This document shows, one piece after another, positions 33,978 to 42,181 of a stretch of 44,923 bases of DNA. The notes under the pieces were generated by a model. The model was given only the letters and a program-made list of their open reading frames with translations. It did not search any database and had not been told where the DNA came from. The stretch comes from Betaproteobacteria bacterium (GTDB lineage Bacteria; Pseudomonadota; Gammaproteobacteria; Burkholderiales; Burkholderiaceae_F): contig VBCK01000122.1 in the NCBI GenBank assembly GCA_005882215.1, forward strand, positions 1 to 44,923. Direction: 5' to 3'. The position numbers and the translations under genes are program-made. Every line of letters begins with the position of its first letter. Within the stretch, counting starts at the first letter, position 1.

Positions 33978-34285
33978 TGGAACGCCCGCACGGCGCGAGC
34001 GCGCCTGAAACACAACCGCAGGCGGCCGCGCTTCGATACGAGGCCGGCGCGGACAGCGCCCCCCGAGTCGTCGCCAAGGGCAGGGGCGCCCTCGCGGAGG
34101 AAATCATCCGACGCGCACGCGAGAGCGGCGTGCCGATCCACGAGTCGCCCGTGCTGGCCGCCGCGTTGACGCAGTTCGAACTCGATCAGCAGATTCCGCC
34201 CGCGCTGTACGTGGCGATCGCCGAAGTGCTCGCATGGGCGTACCAGCTCGAAAGTCACGCATGTTCGAACCGACCGAATCCCTGA
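33977..34285 (+). CDS. FhlB: short FlhB C-terminal domain homologue (EscU/YscU family)
   Basis: 102 aa, no transmembrane segment. It aligns with the post-cleavage C-terminal fragment of FlhB: RVVAKGRGALAEEIIRRARE, GVPIHESPVLAAALTQFELD, QIPPALYVAIAEVLAWAYQL. Where FlhB has TNPTHFAVALKY this protein has TQPQAAALRY, so the NPTH autocleavage site is gone. It mimics a permanently switched FlhB-C. Similar stand-alone domains are known, for example FlhX in Helicobacter pylori. Operon partner of the FliK-like gene. The TPR gene starts inside its 3' end. Confidence 0.88.
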   Translation: MERPHGASAPETQPQAAALRYEAGADSAPRVVAKGRGALAEEIIRRARESGVPIHESPVLAAALTQFELDQQIPPALYVAIAEVLAWAYQLESHACSNRPNP

Positions 34286-35721
34286 CGCGAGGGCAGCGCG
34301 CCGTCGAAGCCTTCCGCTTCGATGAGGCTCGTCTCGCCTACTCGAAGGCCCTGGAACACGCGCCCGAATCGATCGATGCGCTGCGCGGCCTCGGCTATTC
34401 GCTGCTGCAGCTCGGACGCTTGTCCGCCTCGCTCGAGGCCCTGGAGCGCGCGCTGCACATCGATCCGACCGATCTGCTGTGCCGCCTGCTGATGGGGCGC
34501 CTGTGCCTGCGCCTGCAGCAGCCGGCCGGTGCTGAAGAGCACTTCCGGGGCATTCTGCAGAGGATTCCCGCCAGCGAGGCGGCGCGATCGGGCCTGATCG
34601 ATGCGCTGGTGGCGCAGGAAGATCTCGCCGGCGCCAAGGTGCAGTCGGAAAGCGTGCTGAAGGACAATCCGGACTCCGAAGTCGGCCATCTGGCTGCCGC
34701 GCGTCTGGCCGGGTTCGAGCGCGATGATGCGAAGGCTCTCGACCACTTCTCGAAACTGGTGCGGCTGCGCCCCGGCCATCCGGTCCACCTGTACAACCGC
34801 GGACTTTGCCTGCTGCGACTGGGCCGATTCGAGCCAGGATGGCGCGATTTCGAGTACCGGTTCGCCGCCGGCGCGGTGCACGCGAAACTGCCGGATTCGC
34901 CTCGATGGGATGGCCGGCCGGTCGATCGCCTGCTGCTGGTCGCCGAGCAGGGACTGGGAGACACGATCCTGTTTTCCCGCTTCATCGCAGACGCCGCAAG
35001 CCGCGGGTGCACGCCGGTGCTGGTGTGTCCGGATGCGCTGGTCGGGCTGCTGGGTCGAAGCCTGGGCTGCGAGTGCGTTGCGGACAGCGCAGCCAGCTGG
35101 CCGCGGCACGATGCGCACCTTCCGCTGATGAGCCTGCCCTTTGTGCTCGGGCTGGGCGCGGCGGCCGCGGCCCAGCGTTCGGCCTACCTGGCCGCGGATC
35201 CGGAGCGTTACGCACGCTGGTCGGCGGCGATCGAAGCGGGGCCGGACGGGCAGCGCCGCATCGGCATCGTCCACGAGACGTCGGTTGCTCATTCGACCGA
35301 GCAGAATTCGTGCACGCGCCGCTCCTGCCGTGCGGCCGATCTCGAGGCGCTGACGCAGATGGACGGCGTGGTCGCGTACAACCTGAATGTGGGCCCGGCC
35401 GCCGAGCGGGCGCATAGGGACTTGCCGAAGCTGCGGGACCTGCCGGCGCCGCTGGCCGATTTCGACGATACGGCCGCCGTGCTGCAGTTGATGGACGCGG
35501 TGATTTGCGTCGATACGGCGATCGCTCACGTGGCCGGCGCGCTCGGTACGCCGGCCGGCCTGTTGCTGCCGTTCGTACGGGACTGGCGCTGGGTGCCTCA
35601 GGAAGGCCGGCTGCCGTGGTACTGGCGCGTGCATGCGACCGCGCAGCAGATCCCGGGGCGGTGGAACGAGCCCGTGCGGCAGCAGCAAGCCGCCCTGTCC
35701 GCGACGATCGCCTTGCGTTGA
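34261..35721 (+). CDS. TPR repeat protein with GT9/GT-B-like glycosyltransferase domain
   Basis: 486 aa. The N-terminal 200 residues are tetratricopeptide repeats (FDEARLAYSKALEHAPESID, GRLSASLEALERALHIDPTD, GAEEHFRGILQRIPASEAA, DAKALDHFSKLVRLRPGHPV). The rest resembles the ADP-heptose:LPS transferase fold: LLLVAEQGLGDTILFSRFIA, and near the end LMDAVICVDTAIAHVAGALG. The start overlaps fhlB by 25 bases, so it belongs to the late sigma-28 operon. Such TPR-GT proteins next to flagellin genes often modify flagellin; target inferred only. Confidence 0.8.
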   Translation: MFEPTESLTRGQRAVEAFRFDEARLAYSKALEHAPESIDALRGLGYSLLQLGRLSASLEALERALHIDPTDLLCRLLMGRLCLRLQQPAGAEEHFRGILQRIPASEAARSGLIDALVAQEDLAGAKVQSESVLKDNPDSEVGHLAAARLAGFERDDAKALDHFSKLVRLRPGHPVHLYNRGLCLLRLGRFEPGWRDFEYRFAAGAVHAKLPDSPRWDGRPVDRLLLVAEQGLGDTILFSRFIADAASRGCTPVLVCPDALVGLLGRSLGCECVADSAASWPRHDAHLPLMSLPFVLGLGAAAAAQRSAYLAADPERYARWSAAIEAGPDGQRRIGIVHETSVAHSTEQNSCTRRSCRAADLEALTQMDGVVAYNLNVGPAAERAHRDLPKLRDLPAPLADFDDTAAVLQLMDAVICVDTAIAHVAGALGTPAGLLLPFVRDWRWVPQEGRLPWYWRVHATAQQIPGRWNEPVRQQQAALSATIALR

Positions 35722-35746
35722 GGCTGGCTTGGCCTAGTTCGGCCGA

Positions 35747-37291
35747 TCAAGCGGGCAGGCGGTCCGCGGCCGCACAAGCGGCGGCCGGCGGGGATTGCAC
35801 GGCCGGCATCGGCGCGGCCGCCGGCCAGTCGTCCTCGAAGCCCGGGCCGAAGTCCGGGCGAATCATCCGGGCCAGCATCCGTTCCTGCAGGGATGTCTGC
35901 ACCTTTCGAAGCAGCACCCGCATGAAGGCGGCTGCCGGTTGCTGGCACACGGCGAGGTGCTCGTCGAGGTATTCGAAACGGGCGATCTCGAAACGGTGCG
36001 TGTACCAGCCAAGGTACCAGAACCACTCGGTGTAGTAGCGCCAGGAATTCTCGTTCAAGGCACGCACGTGGGTCGGGTCCTGCCAGGCGGTGCGAGCACC
36101 CTCGTAGGGCACCTCGATCGCGAAGATGCCGCCGTCGCCCAGCAGCGTCAGGCCGTTGGTCATCAGCGCCGGAAGATCCGACACGTGCTCGAGCACGTTG
36201 TTGGCGTAGATCGTCTCCAGGCAGCCGTCTCTGAGCGTCAGCGTGCCCAGTGTCGCAGACTGCACCGTCAGCGGAAACCGGACCGGTTTCGACAGGTCCA
36301 GCACCAGGTCCGGATTGGCGCGCTCGTTGATGTCGACGTTGATCCAGCCCGCCAGGTAGTCCTTGCCGCTGCCCAGATTCATGCGGCACATCCGCAGCGT
36401 GGTCTCCGTGGTCGGCGCCGCGCACCAGGCGCGCTGGACCGATTGCAGGTAGGCGACCAGTTCGCCGAACTGCGCGAGCGGGTCGCGCGACTGGAAGCCG
36501 CGCAACATCCGTTTGGCGTCCGAATAGAACCCGGGCGAGCGAAACGTCTGGCCGACGAATCGGGGCAGCTCGTCGGTCGGCAGGAAGAAGACCGCGTTCT
36601 CGAAATGCGCCGCGGGCGAGGTGGCGGGCGTGCGTTCCGAAATGACCGGCGTGCCGAGCGAGAGGCAATGCGCGACCCGGATCTGCTCGAAGCGGGCCAG
36701 CTCGTAGTGATGCAGGTTCAGCACGGCCTTCGACTGCCGGATGAACTGATCGCGCTCGGGTCCGAACAGGGGCTTGTCGAACAGCGTGACCTGGCAACCG
36801 GCCGACTCGATCGCTGCCAGCAGGTTGGCGCGCCGGTCGTTGACGACGCCGAAGAACAGCAGGTCGAACGGTCGCTCGGCCAGCGGCAGCGCCGGCGGGC
36901 CCGACCGCAGGAACGGGGCGTCCATGATCGGGATCACCGGACCGGCCATCGGCGAGTCATATGAATCCCGGTTGGAAGGGTCGTAGTCCAGGCTGGGCAG
37001 GTTGTGCAGCAGGTCCAGATAGGCCTCGGGCAAATGGGCGCCACCGGCCCCGATCTGCTCGGTGTTGAAAATGACGCAGCAGAAGCGATGGGCGAGCGCG
37101 CGGTCGAATCCGACGTGGGCGCCGAACACGATGTTGACCCGGTCGCGCGCCAGCCGGTTGCGCGTCAGCGTGCAATCGACGCCGAGGCGGCGCAGGTGGT
37201 AGCGCAGGTAACGCGCCGGGTCGAGAAACAGCAGCGAGTAGACGTAGCCCGCCGGCTGCATGATGCATAGATTGACCGCCAGTGATTTCAT
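35747..37291 (-). CDS. Fusion of a glycosyltransferase-like domain with a SAM methyltransferase
   Basis: 514 aa. Residues 1-310 look like a GT-B type domain of uncertain family (NIVFGAHVGFDRALAHRFCC, FDLLFFGVVNDRRANLLAAI, FEQIRVAHCLSLGTPVISER). Residues 330-480 are a class I methyltransferase: MNLGSGKDYLAGWINVDIN, then TIYANNVLEHVSDLPALMTN and GGIFAIEVPYE. ATG 37291 is chosen because the FkbM gene ends at 37306. The last 35 residues are Ala/Pro-rich. Last gene of the minus-strand sugar operon, convergent with the TPR glycosyltransferase gene. Confidence 0.75.
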   Translation of the reverse strand: MKSLAVNLCIMQPAGYVYSLLFLDPARYLRYHLRRLGVDCTLTRNRLARDRVNIVFGAHVGFDRALAHRFCCVIFNTEQIGAGGAHLPEAYLDLLHNLPSLDYDPSNRDSYDSPMAGPVIPIMDAPFLRSGPPALPLAERPFDLLFFGVVNDRRANLLAAIESAGCQVTLFDKPLFGPERDQFIRQSKAVLNLHHYELARFEQIRVAHCLSLGTPVISERTPATSPAAHFENAVFFLPTDELPRFVGQTFRSPGFYSDAKRMLRGFQSRDPLAQFGELVAYLQSVQRAWCAAPTTETTLRMCRMNLGSGKDYLAGWINVDINERANPDLVLDLSKPVRFPLTVQSATLGTLTLRDGCLETIYANNVLEHVSDLPALMTNGLTLLGDGGIFAIEVPYEGARTAWQDPTHVRALNENSWRYYTEWFWYLGWYTHRFEIARFEYLDEHLAVCQQPAAAFMRVLLRKVQTSLQERMLARMIRPDFGPGFEDDWPAAAPMPAVQSPPAAACAAADRLPA

Positions 37292-37305
37292 GCCTCTCGT
37301 CTCCG

Positions 37306-38112
37306 TCAGCGTGTGATCATTCGTCCGCTCAGCCGCGCAGCCTCGACTTCCATCCGGAAGCCGTTCGCCGCCAGCTGCATGAACCGGCGGCGCATCGCCG
37401 TGTCTTCGCGCGGGATGAAGTAGTACTCGAAGATGTAGGGATCGGAGTATTCGCGGCACGACGGAGCACTCGAGGCCCGGTGCATCAGGGCCCGATCCAA
37501 CGCGTTGACGGGATATATGGTCTGCTCGTGGACGAAGTAGGCGTCGTAGCGCAGCGCATCGAGGAAGGCCGGCACCGACCAGGTGCACCCGGCGGCATGG
37601 CGCTCCTCCAGCTCGACCGATATGAACGGCCGGCAGCGCGCGATCGTGTGCCGCGCGCCGCGCAGTATCGCGAACTCGTTGCCCTCGGCATCCAGCTTGA
37701 TCGACTTGACGTCGTCCAGGTCCAGACTGTCCAGCGGCCACACGTCGACTTCGTGGCTGACGGTGGCGCCCAGATGCGCGGGATCTTGCGCGCGCATCCG
37801 CTCGAAGTCCTTGGCGATCGATGCCCACTCCAGCACCGGGTTGCCGTCGACCGTCGGAATCGAGAGCGTCGCGCGCCGCGGCAAATCGCCCAGGGCAACG
37901 GAAAATACTGCGACGTTGCCGGCGCGCTCGCGCAGCTCGTGCTTTACGCGCTCCTGCAAGCGCAGCGCCACATCCGGAATCGGCTCGAATGCAAGAACGC
38001 ACACGTCGGGCAGTTGCGCCAGGGGCAGCGTGAAAGCGCCGGCGTGCGCGCCGACGTCGATCAGGGTCCCGGGCCTGGCCAGTTTCAAATGCGCTTCCAG
38101 TTCAGTCAGCAC
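37306..38112 (-). CDS. FkbM family methyltransferase
   Basis: 268 aa. SAM motif I LIDVGAHAGAFTLPLAQ, acidic loop LAFEPIPDVALRL, then SIKLDAEGNEFAILRGARHT, all FkbM signatures. Predicted O-methylation of a sugar or glycan. GTG 38112 overlaps the previous stop and has AGGAAAGGAG eight bases upstream; the open frame further upstream is not coding. Confidence 0.85.
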   Translation of the reverse strand: MLTELEAHLKLARPGTLIDVGAHAGAFTLPLAQLPDVCVLAFEPIPDVALRLQERVKHELRERAGNVAVFSVALGDLPRRATLSIPTVDGNPVLEWASIAKDFERMRAQDPAHLGATVSHEVDVWPLDSLDLDDVKSIKLDAEGNEFAILRGARHTIARCRPFISVELEERHAAGCTWSVPAFLDALRYDAYFVHEQTIYPVNALDRALMHRASSAPSCREYSDPYIFEYYFIPREDTAMRRRFMQLAANGFRMEVEAARLSGRMITR

Positions 38113-38843
38113 GGGGCTGGCTCCTTTCCTGTGTTCAGAACGTGGGGCGACCGGGTCGACCGCAGAAACCGCACAACCTTGTCTTCGAGCGGTGGCTCTT
38201 TGGCCTGGGATCCTCGCTCGCGCGATCCCAGCAAGTGCATCCAGCGCTGAACCGGCCGCTCGTCGCATTGCGGCATCGCCTGCAGGGCCTGCAGCAGCTC
38301 GAGCGCGTCAGCGGGCCGGCCGGCCGCCGACAGAACCGCAAACACGCGCTCGATCACGCCGGCCTCGATTCCGATGCCCGCCGCGGTGCACACCAACGCG
38401 ACCTGCCCGGCGAGCTCGGCCCATCTGAGCTGTGCCAGCAAGGCGACCATGGGGGGTAGCTCGGTCAACTGGTAGGCGCCGGACAGAATATGCGCGCGCA
38501 AAGCGGGTCCGAGCGACTTCTCGTTGCAATGCGGCGGCAACTCGCCGTCGATGCCAATTGCGTGATTGCGCGCCAGCAGCAAGGCGCCCTTGATCATCTG
38601 GGGCGTCGACGGGTCGATCCGTAGCATCAGCTCGCGCAGCCGGGCGTGCTCGTTGCGCGAGACGCAGATCGACGCCAGGATCTCGACCGCCGGATCCCGC
38701 AGTTCGGGCGGCGCCGCCACGATCGCCGACTCGAGCAGCCGCATCGCCTCGTCCCAGCGCTGCGACCGCATCTGGTCGAACGCCTGCGCAAGCAGGCCCT
38801 CGGCGTCGCCGGCAAGGGCCGCTCCCGCGTCCACCGAGGTCAT
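38106..38843 (-). CDS. Unknown helical (TPR-like) protein in the sugar operon
   Basis: 245 aa. No catalytic family recognised. Mostly helical with paired-helix periodicity (AQAFDQMRSQRWDEAMRLLE, SAIVAAPPELRDPAVEILAS, RVFAVLSAAGRPADALELLQ), suggesting degenerate TPRs acting as a scaffold. The start overlaps the GT9-like gene stop as ATGA and the end overlaps the FkbM start, so it is firmly inside the operon. Confidence 0.65.
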   Translation of the reverse strand: MTSVDAGAALAGDAEGLLAQAFDQMRSQRWDEAMRLLESAIVAAPPELRDPAVEILASICVSRNEHARLRELMLRIDPSTPQMIKGALLLARNHAIGIDGELPPHCNEKSLGPALRAHILSGAYQLTELPPMVALLAQLRWAELAGQVALVCTAAGIGIEAGVIERVFAVLSAAGRPADALELLQALQAMPQCDERPVQRWMHLLGSRERGSQAKEPPLEDKVVRFLRSTRSPHVLNTGKEPAPC

Positions 38844-39994
38844 CGAAGAATCTCCGCGACTGCGCTCAATACGGCACGCTCCGGAATCGATGCGGTGCAC
38901 TCGGGCATCACCTGCAGCCTGGGGCACTGGTGAAGGTATGAAGGGGTGGTCCACCAGCAACCGCCACAGCGCCGCGGCAGCACGTTGATGTTGGCGCGGA
39001 ACGCGAAGAACTCCGGCGGGGTCGAACCGAAGAAGACGACGCTGCGGGTTTGCATTGCGCGGGCGAGATTCGTCAGGCCGCCTTCCGGGCCCACATACGC
39101 GGCGGCGTCGCGCAGCACGGCGGCTGCCTCGCGGATCGAGGTGCGCCCGCGCAGGTCGAAATCGACCCCGTCGATCCGTGCGTCATCCTTGGCGCCCAGC
39201 AGCACGACGGGCAGCGAGAACGTCTTCAGGCCCCGGACGATCCGCGTCATCTTGTCGCGCGGCAGCACCTTGGTCCACGGTCCCTGCGTGATGGCGAGCG
39301 CTTCGGCCGAGTTGCACACCGCCAGGTAGCGCTGTGGCAGCTCGCGCCGGGCCGCGAGGTCCTCGTCCGCCAGGGACACGCGGTAAGCCTCGAAGTCGTC
39401 GTCCGGAAACCCCGCGGTGTGCGCCATCAGGCGCGGCATCGACCAGCCTCGCGCGGCCGTGGCCCGCCACAATTCGTCGTTGTCGAACGGAAAGCGCCGC
39501 ACGAACGGCAACCACTCCTGCTGACCCGCCTGCGCGGACTCGACGAACTCGCGCTCTTCCGGTGTCAGGCCTGCGCTGCCCGATACGAGGCTGTACTGGA
39601 TCACGTAGCGGCACTCGACGAGGAGGTCGGCCAGCGCTTCAGCGCGCACCAGCGAGCGCATCGTCGCGTGAGCCGGCGACGGCAGCACGATCAGCCGGTC
39701 GATGTCCTCGTGTCCAGCGAACAGGCAGCGCACCAGCGAGTGCGGGTGGACCAGGATCAGCTCGGCCTGCGCGAAACGCCTGCGCAGGCAATGCAGCAGC
39801 GGCGTCAGCTGCAAGGCGTCGCCGAAGCTTCCGAGCCCGTAGACGAGCAGGCGCGGACGTTGCGGGCCGCTGCCGCTCCGCAACGCCTCCAGCGCGCCCA
39901 GCAGGGCCTCCCGCTCATCAACGGACAGCTGCGCGATCGGGTCGGCGACGGGTGGCGTCGAGAGGGTTCCTGGCGCAACGCGCTCACCGTCCAT
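38840..39994 (-). CDS. GT9-like (ADP-heptose transferase fold) glycosyltransferase
   Basis: 384 aa. RPRLLVYGLGSFGDALQLTP matches the GlxGDx loop of heptosyltransferase-like enzymes; AYVGPEGGLTNLARAMQT and RSVVFFGSTPPEFF match the donor-binding C-terminal half. A Cys-rich tail, RRCGGCWWTTPSYLHQCP, is unusual and may bind metal. Sugar and acceptor unknown. Starts 11 bases inside the end of the GT41-like gene. Confidence 0.78.
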   Translation of the reverse strand: MDGERVAPGTLSTPPVADPIAQLSVDEREALLGALEALRSGSGPQRPRLLVYGLGSFGDALQLTPLLHCLRRRFAQAELILVHPHSLVRCLFAGHEDIDRLIVLPSPAHATMRSLVRAEALADLLVECRYVIQYSLVSGSAGLTPEEREFVESAQAGQQEWLPFVRRFPFDNDELWRATAARGWSMPRLMAHTAGFPDDDFEAYRVSLADEDLAARRELPQRYLAVCNSAEALAITQGPWTKVLPRDKMTRIVRGLKTFSLPVVLLGAKDDARIDGVDFDLRGRTSIREAAAVLRDAAAYVGPEGGLTNLARAMQTRSVVFFGSTPPEFFAFRANINVLPRRCGGCWWTTPSYLHQCPRLQVMPECTASIPERAVLSAVAEILR

Positions 39995-41921
39995 GATCGG
40001 CCAGCGCTCCCAGGTGATCCGGCGCCAGACCGCGCAGGCAGCGCTCGTGCATGCGCGCGAACAGCGCCTCCAGGTCGCGCGTGTAGCGGACGCTGTCGAA
40101 CAGCGGACACTCGCCGAGGTTGTGCGCCAGCCGCGACTTCAGCGCATCCAGGCGCTGGCGATCGTGCGCGAGTTCGCGCGCGATCGATTCGTATTCGGCC
40201 AGGTCCGCTGCGATCAGCTCGGGCAGCCCGGCCGCCTGCAGCACGCTGGCGGCCACCCGGGACACGAAGGTATCGCCCGGACAGGTGAGCACCGGGACGC
40301 CCGCCCACAAGGCGTCACTGGCGGTCGTGTGGGCGCATACCGGGCGCGTATCCAGCACCAGGTCGGCCAGCTGCAGCCGCCCCAGGTGCCGCGTCTGCGG
40401 CAACTGCTCGCCCCAGATAAGGCGCGCGGCGTCGATGCCCCGGCGCTCGACTTCGTGCGTGAGATTGCGGCGGGCTTGCGCGTTGGATTCGTACAGCCAC
40501 AAGACGCTGTGCTCGGTGCCTTGCAGCAGCCGGCACCAGATGTCGAAGACTTCGGCCGTGATCTTGTACGGGCTGTTGAAGCTGCAGAAGACGAATCCGT
40601 TCTCGGGCAGGCCGCACTCGGATCGCGTCGGACGCGGGCCGACCGCGCGGCTGCGATCGTTCGGCTGATAGCAGACCGGCATCTGGGCGATCTTTTCCGA
40701 GTAATCGGGCGCGTGCTCGAGCGGCGTGACGATCGGATCGCCGATGATGTAGTCGTAGAAGGCCGCGCCGAGCGTGCCCGGGTACCCGAGGTAATTGACC
40801 TGGATCGGGCTGGGGCGGAACGCCAGCACGCCGTTGCGGGCTCCCAGCGTGTAACCCTTCAGGTCCATCAGCACGTCGCTGCCGTCGGACTGAATCTGCT
40901 CGGCCGCCGCGCGGTCCGATATTTCGCGCACGTCGACGAAGCGGTCGACGGCGCGCTCGATACGGCGGCGAGCCGGCGAGGCGTCGTTGACCCCGTAGGA
41001 GTAGGCAAAGACTTCGAATCGGGCCCGGTCGTGGTGTTCCAGGATCTGGCTGAGCAGATACGCGGTGGCGTGCTCCTGCAAATCGCTCGAAAGATAACCG
41101 AGGCGAATGCGGGTCGAGGCGGGCCGCGGCGCGCGTTGGGGCAGCGGCTGCAGGCTTGCGAACAGGTTCTGGGCAAAGCCGCGCGCGGCGCCAAGTTGCT
41201 GGCGGCGCGTGGACGGCTGGGCCAGCAGCTGAAACGGCTGCGGATAGCCGGCGCCGTCGTCCATCAGCCGCATCAGTTCAGGCAGATCCTCGCCCAGATG
41301 GTCCCAGCGGCAGGCATGCAGGTCTTCGAAGGTCATCCCCGAGGTCAGCTGGACCGCGTCGCCGCCGACCGCGATCGCGGTCTTGTAGCATTCGCGCGCC
41401 TCTTCGTGCAGATCCAGCCGGTTGAACACGTTTCCGAGCTGCACGTGGGCCACCATGCAGTCCGGTTTGCGCGACAGCGCCGCAAGGTAGCAATCGGCCG
41501 CTTCCTTGAAGCGATCCAGATGATGAAGTGCCTGGCCAAGCTGAAGGTGGACATGATGGTCGCGGATGCCGGCCAGATCGGCGCCGGCCAGGAGCGCGAT
41601 CGTTTCGGCTTGCCGGTTCGCCGCGTTCAGGCACTCGGCAGCGACGGCCAGCGCGGGCTCCGAACCGGGCGCCAGCGCGGCGCCCCGTTGCGCGGCCTCG
41701 GCGCCGCGATCGTACTGGCCGCACCGCATCCGTGCATGAGCCAGGTTCAGCCAATAGACGTTGTCGGACGGGCTGCGAGCGACCGCCCGCTCGAAAGCCT
41801 GAAGAGCGGCCTGCCAGTGACCGTCGTTGGCGTGCGACAGTCCCCGCCGGTAGTCGGCCTCGCCCATCGGCGGCGCAGGCCGACGTGAGCTGCGGTGCGT
41901 GCTGCGGGCGAGCCGCTGCAT
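39984..41921 (-). CDS. OGT/SPINDLY-like protein O-glycosyltransferase (TPR + GT41)
   Basis: 645 aa. TPRs over residues 20-190 (GHWQAALQAFERAVARSPSD, YDRGAEAAQRGAALAPGSEP, DRFKEAADCYLAALSRKPDC). The GT41 catalytic half has RLGYLSSDLQEHATAYLLSQ (catalytic-type His), DVLMDLKGYTLGARNGVLAF, SFNSPYKITAEVFDIW with the donor-binding Lys, and CAHTTASDALWAGVPVLTCP. GT41 enzymes transfer GlcNAc-type sugars to Ser/Thr of proteins. GGGGAG lies 10 bases before ATG 41921. First gene of a five-gene minus-strand operon. Flagellin is the obvious neighbour and likely acceptor (inference). Confidence 0.88.
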   Translation of the reverse strand: MQRLARSTHRSSRRPAPPMGEADYRRGLSHANDGHWQAALQAFERAVARSPSDNVYWLNLAHARMRCGQYDRGAEAAQRGAALAPGSEPALAVAAECLNAANRQAETIALLAGADLAGIRDHHVHLQLGQALHHLDRFKEAADCYLAALSRKPDCMVAHVQLGNVFNRLDLHEEARECYKTAIAVGGDAVQLTSGMTFEDLHACRWDHLGEDLPELMRLMDDGAGYPQPFQLLAQPSTRRQQLGAARGFAQNLFASLQPLPQRAPRPASTRIRLGYLSSDLQEHATAYLLSQILEHHDRARFEVFAYSYGVNDASPARRRIERAVDRFVDVREISDRAAAEQIQSDGSDVLMDLKGYTLGARNGVLAFRPSPIQVNYLGYPGTLGAAFYDYIIGDPIVTPLEHAPDYSEKIAQMPVCYQPNDRSRAVGPRPTRSECGLPENGFVFCSFNSPYKITAEVFDIWCRLLQGTEHSVLWLYESNAQARRNLTHEVERRGIDAARLIWGEQLPQTRHLGRLQLADLVLDTRPVCAHTTASDALWAGVPVLTCPGDTFVSRVAASVLQAAGLPELIAADLAEYESIARELAHDRQRLDALKSRLAHNLGECPLFDSVRYTRDLEALFARMHERCLRGLAPDHLGALADHGR

Positions 41922-42181
41922 TCTTAGGTTTCTCCCCTGCGAATGCCGGCACTGTAGGGTGGCTCGCCCATCCCCGAGCCGCAGAAAAGCCTGTCGAACC
42001 CGTCTTCGCGGAACGCTACGACGGGTTGGGGAACCGGAAACAGTTAGATCGAGGCCGGCCGTCAGGCGGCGCCACCTGCGTCGGGAATTGGTCGGGCATG
42101 ACGGTCCTGTTTGCGGTTTCGCTCAACCCACCGGCGTGATTTACTGAAGGTCCGAGACCCGAGATCGCTCAACAACAAACC
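41922..42181. promoter_or_regulatory. Divergent region GT41-like / ycgR
   Basis: 260 bases. Must hold promoters for both genes; no sigma-28 consensus in either direction. Contains a palindromic repeat element at 41997-42027. Confidence 0.4.
41997..42027. repeat. REP-like palindromic element
   Basis: Perfect 8-bp inverted repeat AACCCGTC (41997-42004) and GACGGGTT (42020-42027) with a 15-base loop, near a CTGTAGGGTGG segment at 41951. The layout resembles dispersed palindromic repeats of proteobacterial genomes. Only one copy is visible in the window. Confidence 0.45.
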
